Below, piece by piece: positions 42,856 through 52,315 of a stretch of 64,000 nucleotides of DNA (its first letter is position 1; every line of letters starts with the position of its first letter). The translations under genes were made by a program, and so were the position numbers. The stretch is taken from contig DSEQ01000039.1 of NCBI GenBank assembly GCA_011056555.1, forward strand, positions 1 through 64,000, written 5' to 3'. The notes under the pieces were generated by a model, which did no database searches, was not told the DNA's origin, and saw only the letters and a program-made list of their open reading frames with translations. This stretch comes from Candidatus Zixiibacteriota bacterium. Its GTDB lineage: Bacteria; Zixibacteria; MSB-5A5; JAABVY01.

Positions 42856-44214
42856 CTATCGGACATTTGCCTGTGAATTATAAGCCTCATATTCTGCATA
42901 ATACCTATGGTTATATTGATTGTAATCTACATTAATGCCTGCATTTTTTCCGATGGCTATAAGCAGGATGAATATGGCCGGGATATTGTGCCAGTAAGTT
43001 AAAACATCGGCCGAGAACATATTCGAAATAAGCCCCGTCCAAAGTGCGATACCAAGAAGGCCGAAATCCCTGTTGAATCTGTACTGCAGTAATCCCTCCT
43101 TAATGCCTGAGCCTATCATGACCAGGAGCGCCAAAAGACCAAAAACACCCATTTCGAAGAGCGCCTGGTTGAAGTTGTTATCCGGGAGAGTGTCGTAGTG
43201 CAGTTTCAATGATTTATATCCCAATCCGAACGGCCAGGCCAATGCCGAAGCTTTGTACAGATTCAGTCCCTGCTTCCAATGGACAACCCGGTGGCTGGAT
43301 ACAGTTTCGAAGTCGCTGGATATTTCCGAAAGGCCGGTCACTCTTTGCCCAAACTCCGAGGCGGCCATTGTTATCAGGTCATGGTTCATAAATTTTGAAG
43401 CGGCAATTGACCCTGCAGTCACAAACAGCACAGACAGAATGGCCGCCCTTATTAATTTTCCCGGATTCCTCAATAACGGCATCATCAGTATCAATACACC
43501 AGATGCGGCAAGGATGAGACCGCCCCGTGAAAGCGTCATGAGAAGCGTCAGCCCGGAAAGTCCGCCTGAAATCAAAGCCCATTTCGCAAGACCGTGACGG
43601 TTGTAATAGAGCAGCGTCCATATCGACACCAGCACACTCACACCCATAAAGCTTCCCAATGAGCCCGAGTCACCGTGTGTACCGCCGGCGCGGAAAAATT
43701 CCAGGCCATCCTCAATAAAAGTCTGCGACGCCCTGAGTGATATACCATTAATGAACATAAACACCGCCACAGCAGCGGTCAAACCCGCGCCTATCAAGAA
43801 CAATTTGATAATCCTGTGGGTCGGGTAATCGCGGAATGTCTGATACGCCAGGATTACAGGCAGAAACATCTCAATCAATCTAATGATCCTGAATAACAAA
43901 GCCGCTGACAGGATTTGTGTCTGGAAGCAGAAGCTGATATAGGAAAATATTGCTGCCGCCACCAGAATAAACATACCCTTGACAATCCCGCCCTTAATTT
44001 CAAATCCGGAACGGGAGAGGTTGCAGATAATTCTGATGGCCGCCGGAACAGCCAGAAGATCGAGCATGGAAAGTTCGATCTGACCGAGTGGCAATGGCGG
44101 GAATAATGGCACCAGTACCAGATAGCCGCCCAGAAGCCAGAGGGGCCGGTTGATCGAAAGACCGGCCGCCAGGATTAAAATCAGACCTGCCGGGATTGTA
44201 GTTAAAAGGTTCAT
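42856..44214 (-). CDS. O-antigen ligase/polymerase-like membrane protein
   Basis: 452 residues with about ten to twelve hydrophobic segments and one larger periplasmic loop (~275-330) before a Wzy_C-like region (LNLYKASALAWPFGLGYKSLKLHYDTLPDNNFNQALFEMG). The fold class covers Wzy polymerases and WaaL ligases; the setting beside a flippase, glycosyltransferases and a Wzz-like protein favours polymerase. Four-base ATGA overlap with the upstream glycosyltransferase. Inner membrane, acting on undecaprenyl-linked units. Confidence 0.88.
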   Translation of the reverse strand: MNLLTTIPAGLILILAAGLSINRPLWLLGGYLVLVPLFPPLPLGQIELSMLDLLAVPAAIRIICNLSRSGFEIKGGIVKGMFILVAAAIFSYISFCFQTQILSAALLFRIIRLIEMFLPVILAYQTFRDYPTHRIIKLFLIGAGLTAAVAVFMFINGISLRASQTFIEDGLEFFRAGGTHGDSGSLGSFMGVSVLVSIWTLLYYNRHGLAKWALISGGLSGLTLLMTLSRGGLILAASGVLILMMPLLRNPGKLIRAAILSVLFVTAGSIAASKFMNHDLITMAASEFGQRVTGLSEISSDFETVSSHRVVHWKQGLNLYKASALAWPFGLGYKSLKLHYDTLPDNNFNQALFEMGVFGLLALLVMIGSGIKEGLLQYRFNRDFGLLGIALWTGLISNMFSADVLTYWHNIPAIFILLIAIGKNAGINVDYNQYNHRYYAEYEAYNSQANVR

Positions 44215-45470
44215 AACACTCTTTGCGATGAGACGGAATATCCCAGTATTGCGCCGTAAATTTCGGATATGCCATCAATGATTGCGGGAAAAGAAAACTT
44301 CTCCACAGCGATTTCCCGCGCTTTATCTCCCATATCGACTCTGATATCAGGGTTGGCGGCCAGCGCTGTTAGACATTTAACCAACGCTTCTACATCTTCT
44401 GCGGGAAATGTCAATCCGGATGATCCATTTGCTACCAGGGCAGAGTTGGCCGGAATATCGGAGACGATGGAGGGTAGCCCGCAGGCCATTGCCTCGAGCA
44501 GCGCATTAGACATACCTTCCCAGTATGACGGCAACACAAAGATATCCGAGGCCTGCAAATATTCGTCGACGTTTAAAACCGACCCGGTAAATTTCAGGCT
44601 GCTTAAATTATTTTCTCGAGCATATTCTCTCAGTTCGTCTTCAGCCGAGTATACCTGCCCGTTGGAGTCGCCCAGGAAAAGCAGCTGCGCTTTCTGGCCC
44701 GGATTCGATGCAGTAAACTGGTTCCATGCCTTTAACAGAGTCATGAGATTCTTTTCAACAGCAAGACGTCCCGCATAAAGGAATGTAGTTGCCCCGCTAT
44801 CGAGTCCCAGCTTGCTTCTCAGGCCCGATTTATCAACGGGAGCGACCGGTCTGAAAAATTCGGTGTCGATGCCATTGGGAATATATGAGACATTATTGAA
44901 CCCGGACCGGGCAAGGCAGCCTGCAATCTGGGGGCTGATCGCCAGGACCCTGCTGGCATGTTTTACCATGTTTCTGCGCATGAATCTCAAGGCCGGAAGC
45001 ATCAGCGTTCTGACAGGCTCATTTGGCCGGCTATTTGCGCCGGATGATTTCATCTTAAATCCATTATTGGCCCCGGCATAATTCATAAAATTAGGATTGG
45101 TCAGTTTCAAGACGTACGGTTTTTTTGTAATACGCCCCGCAACCATAGCCGACCATTCCAGAGGATTTGAACCATGGCAATGGATGATGTCATAATAAGC
45201 TCTGTTTTTTACCAGCCAGGCGGCAGCCGGGGATGTACTCTTGAGTTTAGGTGCACTGCCTGCTCCCACGAATGGAAGCCTGTGGATTCTAATATCCTCA
45301 TATATTTCTGTTTCAGCCAGCTCAGTCCTGCTCTTACGGGTGAGCACACTGACTTTAAAACCTCGCCTGGTCAATTCTTTGCTTATTCGCAAAGCCTGTT
45401 GCTCGGCTCCTCCTAAAATTGGAAAAAATTGATCGATCAGCATTAATATTCTCAGCGAATCCTGTTCCAT
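44211..45470 (-). CDS. Glycosyltransferase family 4
   Basis: 419 residues, GT-B fold. LMLIDQFFPILGGAEQQALRIS is the GT4 N-terminal glycine loop, HCHGSNPLEW follows, then YIPNGIDTEFF, FLYAGRLAVEKNLMTLLKAW and the EX7E segment PSYWEGMSNALLEAMACGLP. This is the common GT4 pattern of retaining transferases. The ribosome site GGAGGAG is strong. Second sugar transferase of the locus; donor and linkage are not predictable. Confidence 0.93.
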   Translation of the reverse strand: MEQDSLRILMLIDQFFPILGGAEQQALRISKELTRRGFKVSVLTRKSRTELAETEIYEDIRIHRLPFVGAGSAPKLKSTSPAAAWLVKNRAYYDIIHCHGSNPLEWSAMVAGRITKKPYVLKLTNPNFMNYAGANNGFKMKSSGANSRPNEPVRTLMLPALRFMRRNMVKHASRVLAISPQIAGCLARSGFNNVSYIPNGIDTEFFRPVAPVDKSGLRSKLGLDSGATTFLYAGRLAVEKNLMTLLKAWNQFTASNPGQKAQLLFLGDSNGQVYSAEDELREYARENNLSSLKFTGSVLNVDEYLQASDIFVLPSYWEGMSNALLEAMACGLPSIVSDIPANSALVANGSSGLTFPAEDVEALVKCLTALAANPDIRVDMGDKAREIAVEKFSFPAIIDGISEIYGAILGYSVSSQRVL

Positions 45471-45537
45471 TTATCGCTCCTCCGAAGTTTTCAGACGCTT
45501 GAGACGGCGGGCAGACCAATTTTGTCTTTTCCTCATA

Positions 45538-45864
45538 CTAAGCGATCTCCGAAATTACAGGCTGGACCTTGCCGGTGCCTGTCGTCTCTATATCGTTGAT
45601 AAATTCGTATTCAACCCGATATCCAGACTCCATCAGCCGCTTTATTTCATCTTTTTTAAGCAGCCCGCTGCCGCTCATGATCTTATTATAGTATTCAACG
45701 TTATGATAGACGTGATTGAGAAGATCATTAAGTTTTTCAAGTTGATGCTTCTCAAGCTGTTCAGGCGGCAGCCTATGAATATCCCATAACTTCCTCATGC
45801 GCCTGATTACCCCGTTTCTATTTCGGAAACAGATTTTTCTCAATGTTTTCTGTGCTCGCAGCAT
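45538..45864 (-). pseudogene. Truncated N-terminal fragment of a CapK/phenylacetate-CoA ligase-like protein
   Basis: 108 residues. LPPEQLEKHQLEKLNDLLNHVYHNVEYYNKIM matches the N-terminal helix region of the CapK family of adenylate-forming enzymes found in capsule clusters, which are usually ~430-470 residues. After that, ETTGTGKVQPV resembles the TTGTTGKP phosphate loop but comes too early, and the frame stops soon after. The bulk of the enzyme is missing. The start is intact, with AAAGG, and directly follows the flippase stop. It is probably a decayed gene with internal and 3' deletions; a short functional protein is possible but less likely. Confidence 0.6.
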
Positions 45865-47478
45865 CTATACCTTTACTTTATCACGTTCGACTTTATTTAC
45901 TGATGCCTGCGGGTTGGCTTCAATCAGGGCGCCTTTGCCAAACAGTTTGCGGACTATATTTCTAACAAAATCTCTTTCATCATTTTCGAAGAACTTGTAC
46001 CAGTACAGCATCGCCGATCCACCCAGCATAATGATTGAAATTGGCATATTTAATAAAGGAGCCGTAACTGCTGACAGAAGAAATGCGGCGCCTATCATAA
46101 AGGCCGACCATGATACCAGATTTAACCTGATCCGGGGATTAAGCCCTGAGAGCATTGACGATAGCCTTCTGAAGATTATCAGGTTCAGCATCAGGTCCAG
46201 CGTTACTCTGGCGGTCCAGGCAATGGCAGCGCCAACAATGCCCATCTGCCTGACAAACAACCAGAGCATCACCAAATAGACCGGCAGCTCAATCAGGTGC
46301 AGTTTGGCGGTAATGTCAGGACGTCCCATAGCCTGCACGGCGCTCGAGGAGACCTGGCCGACTGAATTGATCAATTTCCCGAGTGCGAGGAGCTGGAGCA
46401 CAATCGCGCTGTTGAGTGCAAAATCGTGTCCCAGCCACAGTCCGAAAATCGGTCTGGCAAACGCTATTATCAAGAAGACGGCCGGCACCAGAATCATCAG
46501 AAGATATTTTATGGCACGGTTGAACAGCCGTAGAAATTTTTCATGCTGTTCCCGGGCGTACATGCTCATCGCCGGAAAGACAACGGCCAATATGCTGCCG
46601 CTGATAACCAGAACCCTGGAGACCAGTTCATAAGGGGTGACATAATATGCTACCGCAGCCATGGTCAATATGGCTCCGATAATAAACCGGTCCATATAGG
46701 TCATTATCGGCCAGATTAGATGGGACAGCGTAAGCCATCCGCCGTAACTCAAAAGCTGCCTGATCAGGCCCAGCTCGGGTAATGAAGGACGGATCATGCC
46801 CGGAAAAGAACGCGCACAAAAGTAGAGATAGGCAAACAGTCCGGCAAACCGGCAGGCAATCAGTACGGCAACGATCGGAAGAAGTTTATTGGAAAACGGC
46901 AAAACCATCAGCGGGGCGATAAAAGCGGTCATGTACATTGGCACCTTGATATAATTGACAATATCAAAGCGTTGTTGCGCCTCAAGAATGCCTCTGGCTC
47001 CGGCGGTCATGGAGACAACCGGAATTGAAAACGCCAGGAGGTAGAACGCATGCAGTGATTCTTCCAGGAGCACCGATGGGATATTCAATACACTCTTGAC
47101 CAGCCAGGGCGTCAGGATAAGCATAAAAGCTGTTCCCATGATTCCAAAACCCGCCAGCATCAAAAGCGAAACCCGGATCAGGCGTCCGGCCGAACCTGAG
47201 TCGCCCAGACCCAGATACTCGGCTACAAATTTCGTAGTGGCACGTCCCAGACCCATGTCGAAGAGACCGAAATATCCGATAACCATCCATGCCAGGGTCA
47301 GGACGCCAAACCGCTCCACCCCCAGAGCACTCATAATAATTGGAATCGTGATTACTGCCACGACCAACGGCAGAAGCTGGCCGACAAGATTGAAGACCGT
47401 ATTTCTGGCCAGGAGCTTACCTGTCAGTTTTAAGGCGGGTTTCTCCACCAAAATATTCTCCGAATTTTCGCTCTGCAA
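45865..47478 (-). CDS. Polysaccharide flippase, Wzx/MATE-like superfamily
   Basis: 537 residues with 12-14 hydrophobic segments and the polysaccharide-synthase start NTVFNLVGQLLPLVVAVITIPIIMSALG. It moves lipid-linked sugar units across the inner membrane for polymerisation outside. The start is a TTG at 47478; no in-frame ATG exists before the first helix, and the ribosome site is poor, so the N-terminus is uncertain. The C-terminal 60 residues beyond the last helices are basic and soluble. First gene of the minus-strand polysaccharide operon. Confidence 0.9.
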   Translation of the reverse strand: MQSENSENILVEKPALKLTGKLLARNTVFNLVGQLLPLVVAVITIPIIMSALGVERFGVLTLAWMVIGYFGLFDMGLGRATTKFVAEYLGLGDSGSAGRLIRVSLLMLAGFGIMGTAFMLILTPWLVKSVLNIPSVLLEESLHAFYLLAFSIPVVSMTAGARGILEAQQRFDIVNYIKVPMYMTAFIAPLMVLPFSNKLLPIVAVLIACRFAGLFAYLYFCARSFPGMIRPSLPELGLIRQLLSYGGWLTLSHLIWPIMTYMDRFIIGAILTMAAVAYYVTPYELVSRVLVISGSILAVVFPAMSMYAREQHEKFLRLFNRAIKYLLMILVPAVFLIIAFARPIFGLWLGHDFALNSAIVLQLLALGKLINSVGQVSSSAVQAMGRPDITAKLHLIELPVYLVMLWLFVRQMGIVGAAIAWTARVTLDLMLNLIIFRRLSSMLSGLNPRIRLNLVSWSAFMIGAAFLLSAVTAPLLNMPISIIMLGGSAMLYWYKFFENDERDFVRNIVRKLFGKGALIEANPQASVNKVERDKVKV

Positions 47479-48121
47479 TATGATAGCGGATTTGCCGGTT
47501 TCCCATACAGGGGTCGGCCTGGATTCAACTAATCTCTTCCCTGAGTTTCAGTTGCCGCGATTTCCCATTCTCTTATTCTATGCTTCGGCAGATTGAAACG
47601 TATTATTACCGCCTTTCCAGAGAAAAACAGACGGTTTCACTCTGAAATATATTGAACCGATGAAAATACTGAATTTGCAGTTCAGTTGTGTTCAAAGCAA
47701 GGGCTGGAATGTGGAGACGATTAGGGTGAATTTGTTGTAAGGTATCTATCTGCAGTCGATCAGCCTCTCCGCCCCCTCCTTCATCACAATGGATTTTGAG
47801 TCCCGCATAACTTTTCTCAAAGTACTTGCGAAAAGCCCTCAAACTTTGTATCCTTATTTTATAAGCATATTGCGTCTGATTAGAATACACATCCTTAAAG
47901 CGGCTTGCGCCGGTTAGAGTCACCTACTAATAACACCAGGGACGGCAGCAAGCGCGGGCGGTTGATATGCGCAGGACACTTAAAAGAGGCTCTCAGGAGC
48001 ATGCGGGGGAAAATTCAGAATACGAAATACTTATCTGACTGGCACTTTATAAAGTAATATCCGAGACGCAAATATAAATGGATTTTATGTATAGTAATGC
48101 CCTCTGGGCAGGGAGGAATTT
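47479..48121. other. Intergenic region between the polysaccharide operon and a secreted repeat protein
   Basis: 643 bases between divergent genes, so both promoters should lie here. The only long frame (minus, 47606-47923, 105 codons) has no ribosome site and no plausible protein character. GCTTGC near 47908 can pair with GCAAGC near 47950, enclosing a ~37-base loop. The final 60 bases are AT-rich with TATAGT-like boxes before the secreted protein. No RNA gene was recognised. Confidence 0.5.
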
Positions 48122-51100
48122 ATGAATCGAGTATTACTGTTTATTACCATCTTCATTCTGGCATTCCTTGCCGGCAATCTGGCCGCCCAGGATTCAGACT
48201 GCGATCCCCCGGAGATTCTCTGTCCCACCACACCGTTTGAGGTAAGCATGTGCGGAGCAGGCGAGGTCTGCATTGACCTTCCGGTGATTGAAAGTAATTC
48301 ACCTGTTACTGTCATCGCGGAAAATGCAGTTGTTGACAAGCGGGCCAGTACTGTCTGTTATCCAGTTAATTCTTCCGGAACTTATGTCTTCGTGATCATC
48401 GCCCAAAATGAATGCGGCGCGGATACATGCGAGGTTACGGCAATTGTGACTATTAATGAGCCCCCAGTAATCGACTGCCCCTCGGGAGCTGTTCCGGTCT
48501 CTATTTGTGAGCCGGGCCCGATATGTCTTGATTTACCCATTGCGGATGCCGATGAAGTGAGCGCCTCCGGCGGTGAATGGACAGAGGGGGCGTTTTGCTT
48601 CAATGCCGATACGAGCGGGACGTACACATATCTGATCGAGGCCGCAAATGGCTGCGGAACAACCGGATGTGAATTTGCTGTCAATGTCGAGATCGTTACC
48701 CCCCCGGTGATCGACTGTCCCCTGGTCGAGCTTTCAGAGACTATCTGCGGGCCGGGTGAGGTCTGTGTCGAACTGGCAATTACGAATTATGATGAGGTTC
48801 AGGTTGATGGCGATGCTGTCTGGAGCGACGGTTCGCTCTGTTTTGACGCACAGACCAGCGGATTCTACACCTTCACAGTTACCTCTTCCAATGAATGTTT
48901 TGCCGCTGAATGCGCTTTGGGGATAAATGTCATGATCCTTGAGGCGCCCTTCATCACCTGCCCGGTTGAACCAGTTGAAGTTCTTGTTTGTGAAGGAGCG
49001 CAGGCGGGAGTATATCTGCCGATTAACAATCCAGGCGAGGTCAAGGTTATGCCAGAAAGCGCTGGAAACTACTGGCAGAGCGACACCCTTTATTTTGACG
49101 CTGTTAACCCGGGTCAAAATTTCTTTACGGTAGTTGCTGAAAATCAATGTGGTTCGGATACTTGTGAATTGACCGCGACGGTCGAGTTCGGTACCGTTCC
49201 GATGATAGCCTGCCCCGAGGATACGCTCGAGTTACTTCTCTGCGAAGCGGATACAGTCTGTATCGAGCTGCCTGTAGAAAATCCGGGAACTGTGACAATC
49301 CAGGGCTATGAGGCGGTTTGGGAGAATGGTCTGCTATGCTTTGAACCGGCCTTTCCCATGGACCAGAATATTACCACATATTATGATTTCACGATTATAG
49401 CGGCCGACTTTTGCGGCGCCGACACCTGCAATCTGGTTGCCGCAGTTGAGACGGTTCTTGCCCCCCAGATTGATTGTCCTGAGGATACCCTGGAAATCAG
49501 CGCCTGCGCCGGAACAACGGTCGAAATTCCCGCGGCAGTTTTTCACGCTGAGACAATTGACATATTGGGTGGAGAGTATGAGGATGGCATTGTCAGCTTC
49601 ACAGCCGACACCTCCCAGCTCAGGCACATCCGAATTACAGCTATAAATGCCTGTTCTACAAATACTTGCGAATTTTATGTGGATCTCACGGTTCTGCATG
49701 CTCCCGCTCCTGATTTCAGCATCGATTCTACCTCACAGGACGTTACACCTGTTATTGTGTATTTCCGCAATGATACTGAAATTTCAGGCGATATTACTTT
49801 TGTGTGGAATTTCGGGGATGGCCAGACCAGTACTGAATTCGCGCCGGCTCATGCTTACGATTCCAATGGCTGTTATGATGTCAGCCTGGAGGCGACAAAT
49901 CAATGCGGCGGAGCAATATTGATTAAAGAAGGTTTTGTATGTATCACGGATGCCCAGGTTGTAATACCCACGCCGGAATGGATTTCAATCTATTGCGGAC
50001 AGCCAGCCCTTGATGATCAGGCCCTGCAGCCGGGCGATATTATCAGCGCTTACGATCCTGACGGCGTTTTGTGCGGTATGGGCACGGTCAGGCAGGATGG
50101 CAGCTTTGGCTTCCTGCCGATTTATCGTGATGACGCTACATCGCCCGATCTTGATGAGGGAGCTGAACCGGGCGATCCGATCTCACTTGAGATTAATTTC
50201 GATCCTGTCTTTACGACTCCCCGGGTTATCTGGACCGAGAATGGCGACCGCATTGAGGTCTGCGATTTCTCAACCGAGAAGTGCTCCCCGATTAATATCA
50301 CCATGGGCTGGAGCCTGGTGTCGTGGAATAATACTTATACCGCTGAGATTGAGGAATTTGTTGATCTCATAGGCGGGCCGGATTGTGTCAGGGTGATTCT
50401 TGGATTTGACCAGAGCGCCCTGACTTACAATCCAGATTTACCTGAATTCTCTACACTGGATCATGTTGACTATTATCATGGCTACTGGATCTATGGTGAA
50501 TGTCTGCCGTTGGTTGCCCCGCAGGTTTGCGGCGGCGCAATCGATCCCCAGGAGTATATACCGGTTTATGATGGATGGAATCTTGTCGCTGTCTGGCTGG
50601 ATGCTGTTCTGCCTGTCGAGGATGCCTGGGAATCAATATTCGAGATTCTCATGGTGGCTCTGGGATATCATGAGCAAGGTGTCACCTGGATGCCTGATAT
50701 GGGAGAATTCAACACGCTGACGGAAATCCGTCCTATCTACGGATATTGGGCCAAGGTGTCTGAAAATGGAATTCTGGCATACCCGGGCTTCGGTATACCT
50801 CCCGTACATAACCTGGCGCAAAAATCTCAAAGCAAGGGAGTAAGGCCAACTAGGCAATGGATCAATATTTATGGGGATGAGCTGAAACTCGATGACCGGA
50901 GGCTTCCCTCAGGCACTGAAATTGAAATCCGCGCTGAAAACGGTATTCTTTGCGGAAGCGCTGTCTACAATGGCGAGCTGCTTAAGTTTACGCCGGTTTA
51001 CGGGTATGACGGCTCCGGTATCGCCACAGCCGATTATCCGCAGGAAAACGCAATATTGAGCATATATATTGATGGTCAAAAAGTCTATCCGGAGATAGCC

Positions 51101-51454
51101 TGGACCGAGCTGGGAGATTGTATTGAGGTCGGCAATCTCTTCAGCAAACCCGGTGGTTCCAGCCCAACTGTACCGGATGAGTATTCGCTTTCGCAAAACT
51201 ATCCGAATCCATTCAACCCGAACACTGTCATCAGCTTTGAATTGCCGACCGCCTGTAATGTCGAGCTTTCTGTGTTTAATCTTCTCGGGCAGAGGGTGGC
51301 AAGTCTGGTGAACGGCTACCACGATGCCGGTATATATGAATCTGAATGGGATGGTACAGATGACGACGGCAACCGGGTATCATCCGGTATATATCTATAT
51401 CGCATTAAAGCCGGGAATTTTGTCCAGACAAAGAAGATGCTTCTGGCCAAATAA
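48122..51454 (+). CDS. Large secreted repeat protein with PKD and C-terminal sorting-type domain
   Basis: 1110 residues. A signal peptide (ends NLAAQ) leads into six Cys-rich repeats of ~75-80 residues (about 30-520), each starting P.I.CP and containing CI.LP- and N.CG...C-type motifs. A PKD domain follows (WNFGDGQTSTEFAPAHAY, ~560-580). Two copies of a W.(S/N)IY....LDD...PG domain flank two GW.LV-type segments. The tail YSLSQNYPNPFNPNTVISFE...GIYLYRIKAG...KMLLAK is the FlgD-Ig/type IX-like C-terminal domain used for outer-membrane export or attachment in the FCB group. Probably a surface or extracellular structural protein. GGAGG supports the start; a terminator follows. Confidence 0.9.
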   Translation: MNRVLLFITIFILAFLAGNLAAQDSDCDPPEILCPTTPFEVSMCGAGEVCIDLPVIESNSPVTVIAENAVVDKRASTVCYPVNSSGTYVFVIIAQNECGADTCEVTAIVTINEPPVIDCPSGAVPVSICEPGPICLDLPIADADEVSASGGEWTEGAFCFNADTSGTYTYLIEAANGCGTTGCEFAVNVEIVTPPVIDCPLVELSETICGPGEVCVELAITNYDEVQVDGDAVWSDGSLCFDAQTSGFYTFTVTSSNECFAAECALGINVMILEAPFITCPVEPVEVLVCEGAQAGVYLPINNPGEVKVMPESAGNYWQSDTLYFDAVNPGQNFFTVVAENQCGSDTCELTATVEFGTVPMIACPEDTLELLLCEADTVCIELPVENPGTVTIQGYEAVWENGLLCFEPAFPMDQNITTYYDFTIIAADFCGADTCNLVAAVETVLAPQIDCPEDTLEISACAGTTVEIPAAVFHAETIDILGGEYEDGIVSFTADTSQLRHIRITAINACSTNTCEFYVDLTVLHAPAPDFSIDSTSQDVTPVIVYFRNDTEISGDITFVWNFGDGQTSTEFAPAHAYDSNGCYDVSLEATNQCGGAILIKEGFVCITDAQVVIPTPEWISIYCGQPALDDQALQPGDIISAYDPDGVLCGMGTVRQDGSFGFLPIYRDDATSPDLDEGAEPGDPISLEINFDPVFTTPRVIWTENGDRIEVCDFSTEKCSPINITMGWSLVSWNNTYTAEIEEFVDLIGGPDCVRVILGFDQSALTYNPDLPEFSTLDHVDYYHGYWIYGECLPLVAPQVCGGAIDPQEYIPVYDGWNLVAVWLDAVLPVEDAWESIFEILMVALGYHEQGVTWMPDMGEFNTLTEIRPIYGYWAKVSENGILAYPGFGIPPVHNLAQKSQSKGVRPTRQWINIYGDELKLDDRRLPSGTEIEIRAENGILCGSAVYNGELLKFTPVYGYDGSGIATADYPQENAILSIYIDGQKVYPEIAWTELGDCIEVGNLFSKPGGSSPTVPDEYSLSQNYPNPFNPNTVISFELPTACNVELSVFNLLGQRVASLVNGYHDAGIYESEWDGTDDDGNRVSSGIYLYRIKAGNFVQTKKMLLAK

Positions 51455-51476
51455 ATCTGTTGCCTGCTCCAATTAG

Positions 51477-51509
51477 CGGGACGGGCCAGGGCCTGTCCCG
51501 TATTTTTTT
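51477..51509 (+). terminator. Rho-independent terminator after the 1110-residue protein
   Basis: CGGGACGGGCC and GGCCTGTCCCG-type arms form a GC-rich stem (one G-U or mismatch pair) followed by TATTTTTTT. It begins 23 bases after the stop. Confidence 0.88.
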
Positions 51510-51574
51510 GCCAATACTGCGCCCGAATTCTCTCTTTGCTTGACACATGTATTGAGCAGATTTATTTTTGTCGT

Positions 51575-52237
51575 ATGCCGGATTCCGAAGAAAGACACAA
51601 ACTGCATGTCTGCCGTGATGGTGATTGGATGGGAAGGATCGCCAGAGATTTCAATCATGCTGACCCTGCCCCGATTTATGATCATGATAAAAATTCCTAT
51701 CTTCGCGAAAAGCGTCCGGAAAGGAATTTGCTGGCGCGGGGAGATGAAGTCTGGGTCCCGGTGCTTCCCGTTCCGGAGTTTCCCACCAGGGGCAAGAACG
51801 GGGGTGCTGTCAGTATTAGCGTGACTCGCGCTGTCAGGGAGCGGATCACCACACGTCTGAAAAATACTGAGGGAGAATCCCTCACGAATCTCGATTATAC
51901 CCTCAGACATCCGGAACAGGATGAGGAGGTTTCGGCCAGCACCGGCGGAGAAGGGCAGGTCGACCAGGAGCTTCCGCCCGGAGTGGAGTCTCTGAGCATG
52001 GAGCTGGAAGAGAAGGTGATGACCTGGAATATGGGTTATATGGACCCTCCCCGAACTGTCTCGGGCTACGCCTACCGTCTAAAAAACCTTGGTTATTTCA
52101 ACCATGACATCCCGGAAAAGAAAAATATGGAACTTTACAGGGCTCTTCGCAGATTCCAGGAAGATAACGATTTAAGTCCCACAGGTAATGCCGATACCCC
52201 CACGATAAATAAATTGATCGAGCTGCACGGCTGTTGA
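51575..52237 (+). CDS. LysM-like and peptidoglycan-binding domain protein
   Basis: 220 residues from the ATG at 51575; a TTG 39 bases upstream is possible, and neither has a clear ribosome site. Residues ~10-60 are LysM-like (CRDGDWMGRIARDFN...IYDHDKNSYLREKRPERNLLARGDEVWVP). Residues ~75-140 look like a small beta-sandwich. The end is a PG_binding_1 domain (YRLKNLGYFNHDIPE...LYRALRRFQEDNDLSPTGNAD). Proteins with this three-part build occur near type VI or extracellular contractile injection systems, although no such genes are here. There is no signal peptide, which fits that kind of non-Sec delivery; cell-wall binding itself is likely. Confidence 0.78.
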   Translation: MPDSEERHKLHVCRDGDWMGRIARDFNHADPAPIYDHDKNSYLREKRPERNLLARGDEVWVPVLPVPEFPTRGKNGGAVSISVTRAVRERITTRLKNTEGESLTNLDYTLRHPEQDEEVSASTGGEGQVDQELPPGVESLSMELEEKVMTWNMGYMDPPRTVSGYAYRLKNLGYFNHDIPEKKNMELYRALRRFQEDNDLSPTGNADTPTINKLIELHGC

Positions 52238-52315
52238 TTATCCCCGGTATTTCTCGAAACCTTTGACATCCCGCGCTTTTTTTATATCTTGATTTCAGCA
52301 AAAGATGGAGGATTG

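Noticed and set aside
47606-47923. Minus-strand frame of 105 codons upstream of the flippase
   Set aside because: No ribosome site, no recognisable fold, unusual residue mix, and the area should contain promoters of two divergent genes.
47900-48010. Possible small SRP RNA (CCAGGGACGGCAGCAAGC looks faintly like the conserved SRP loop)
   Set aside because: The required GGAA tetraloop and the asymmetric AGCAG/GGA internal loop are not present, and the flanking arms do not pair well.
48122-49700. CRISPR-like or tandem DNA repeat in the large secreted protein
   Set aside because: The periodicity is at protein level (~75-80 residues) with strongly diverged DNA; there are no identical repeats or spacers.
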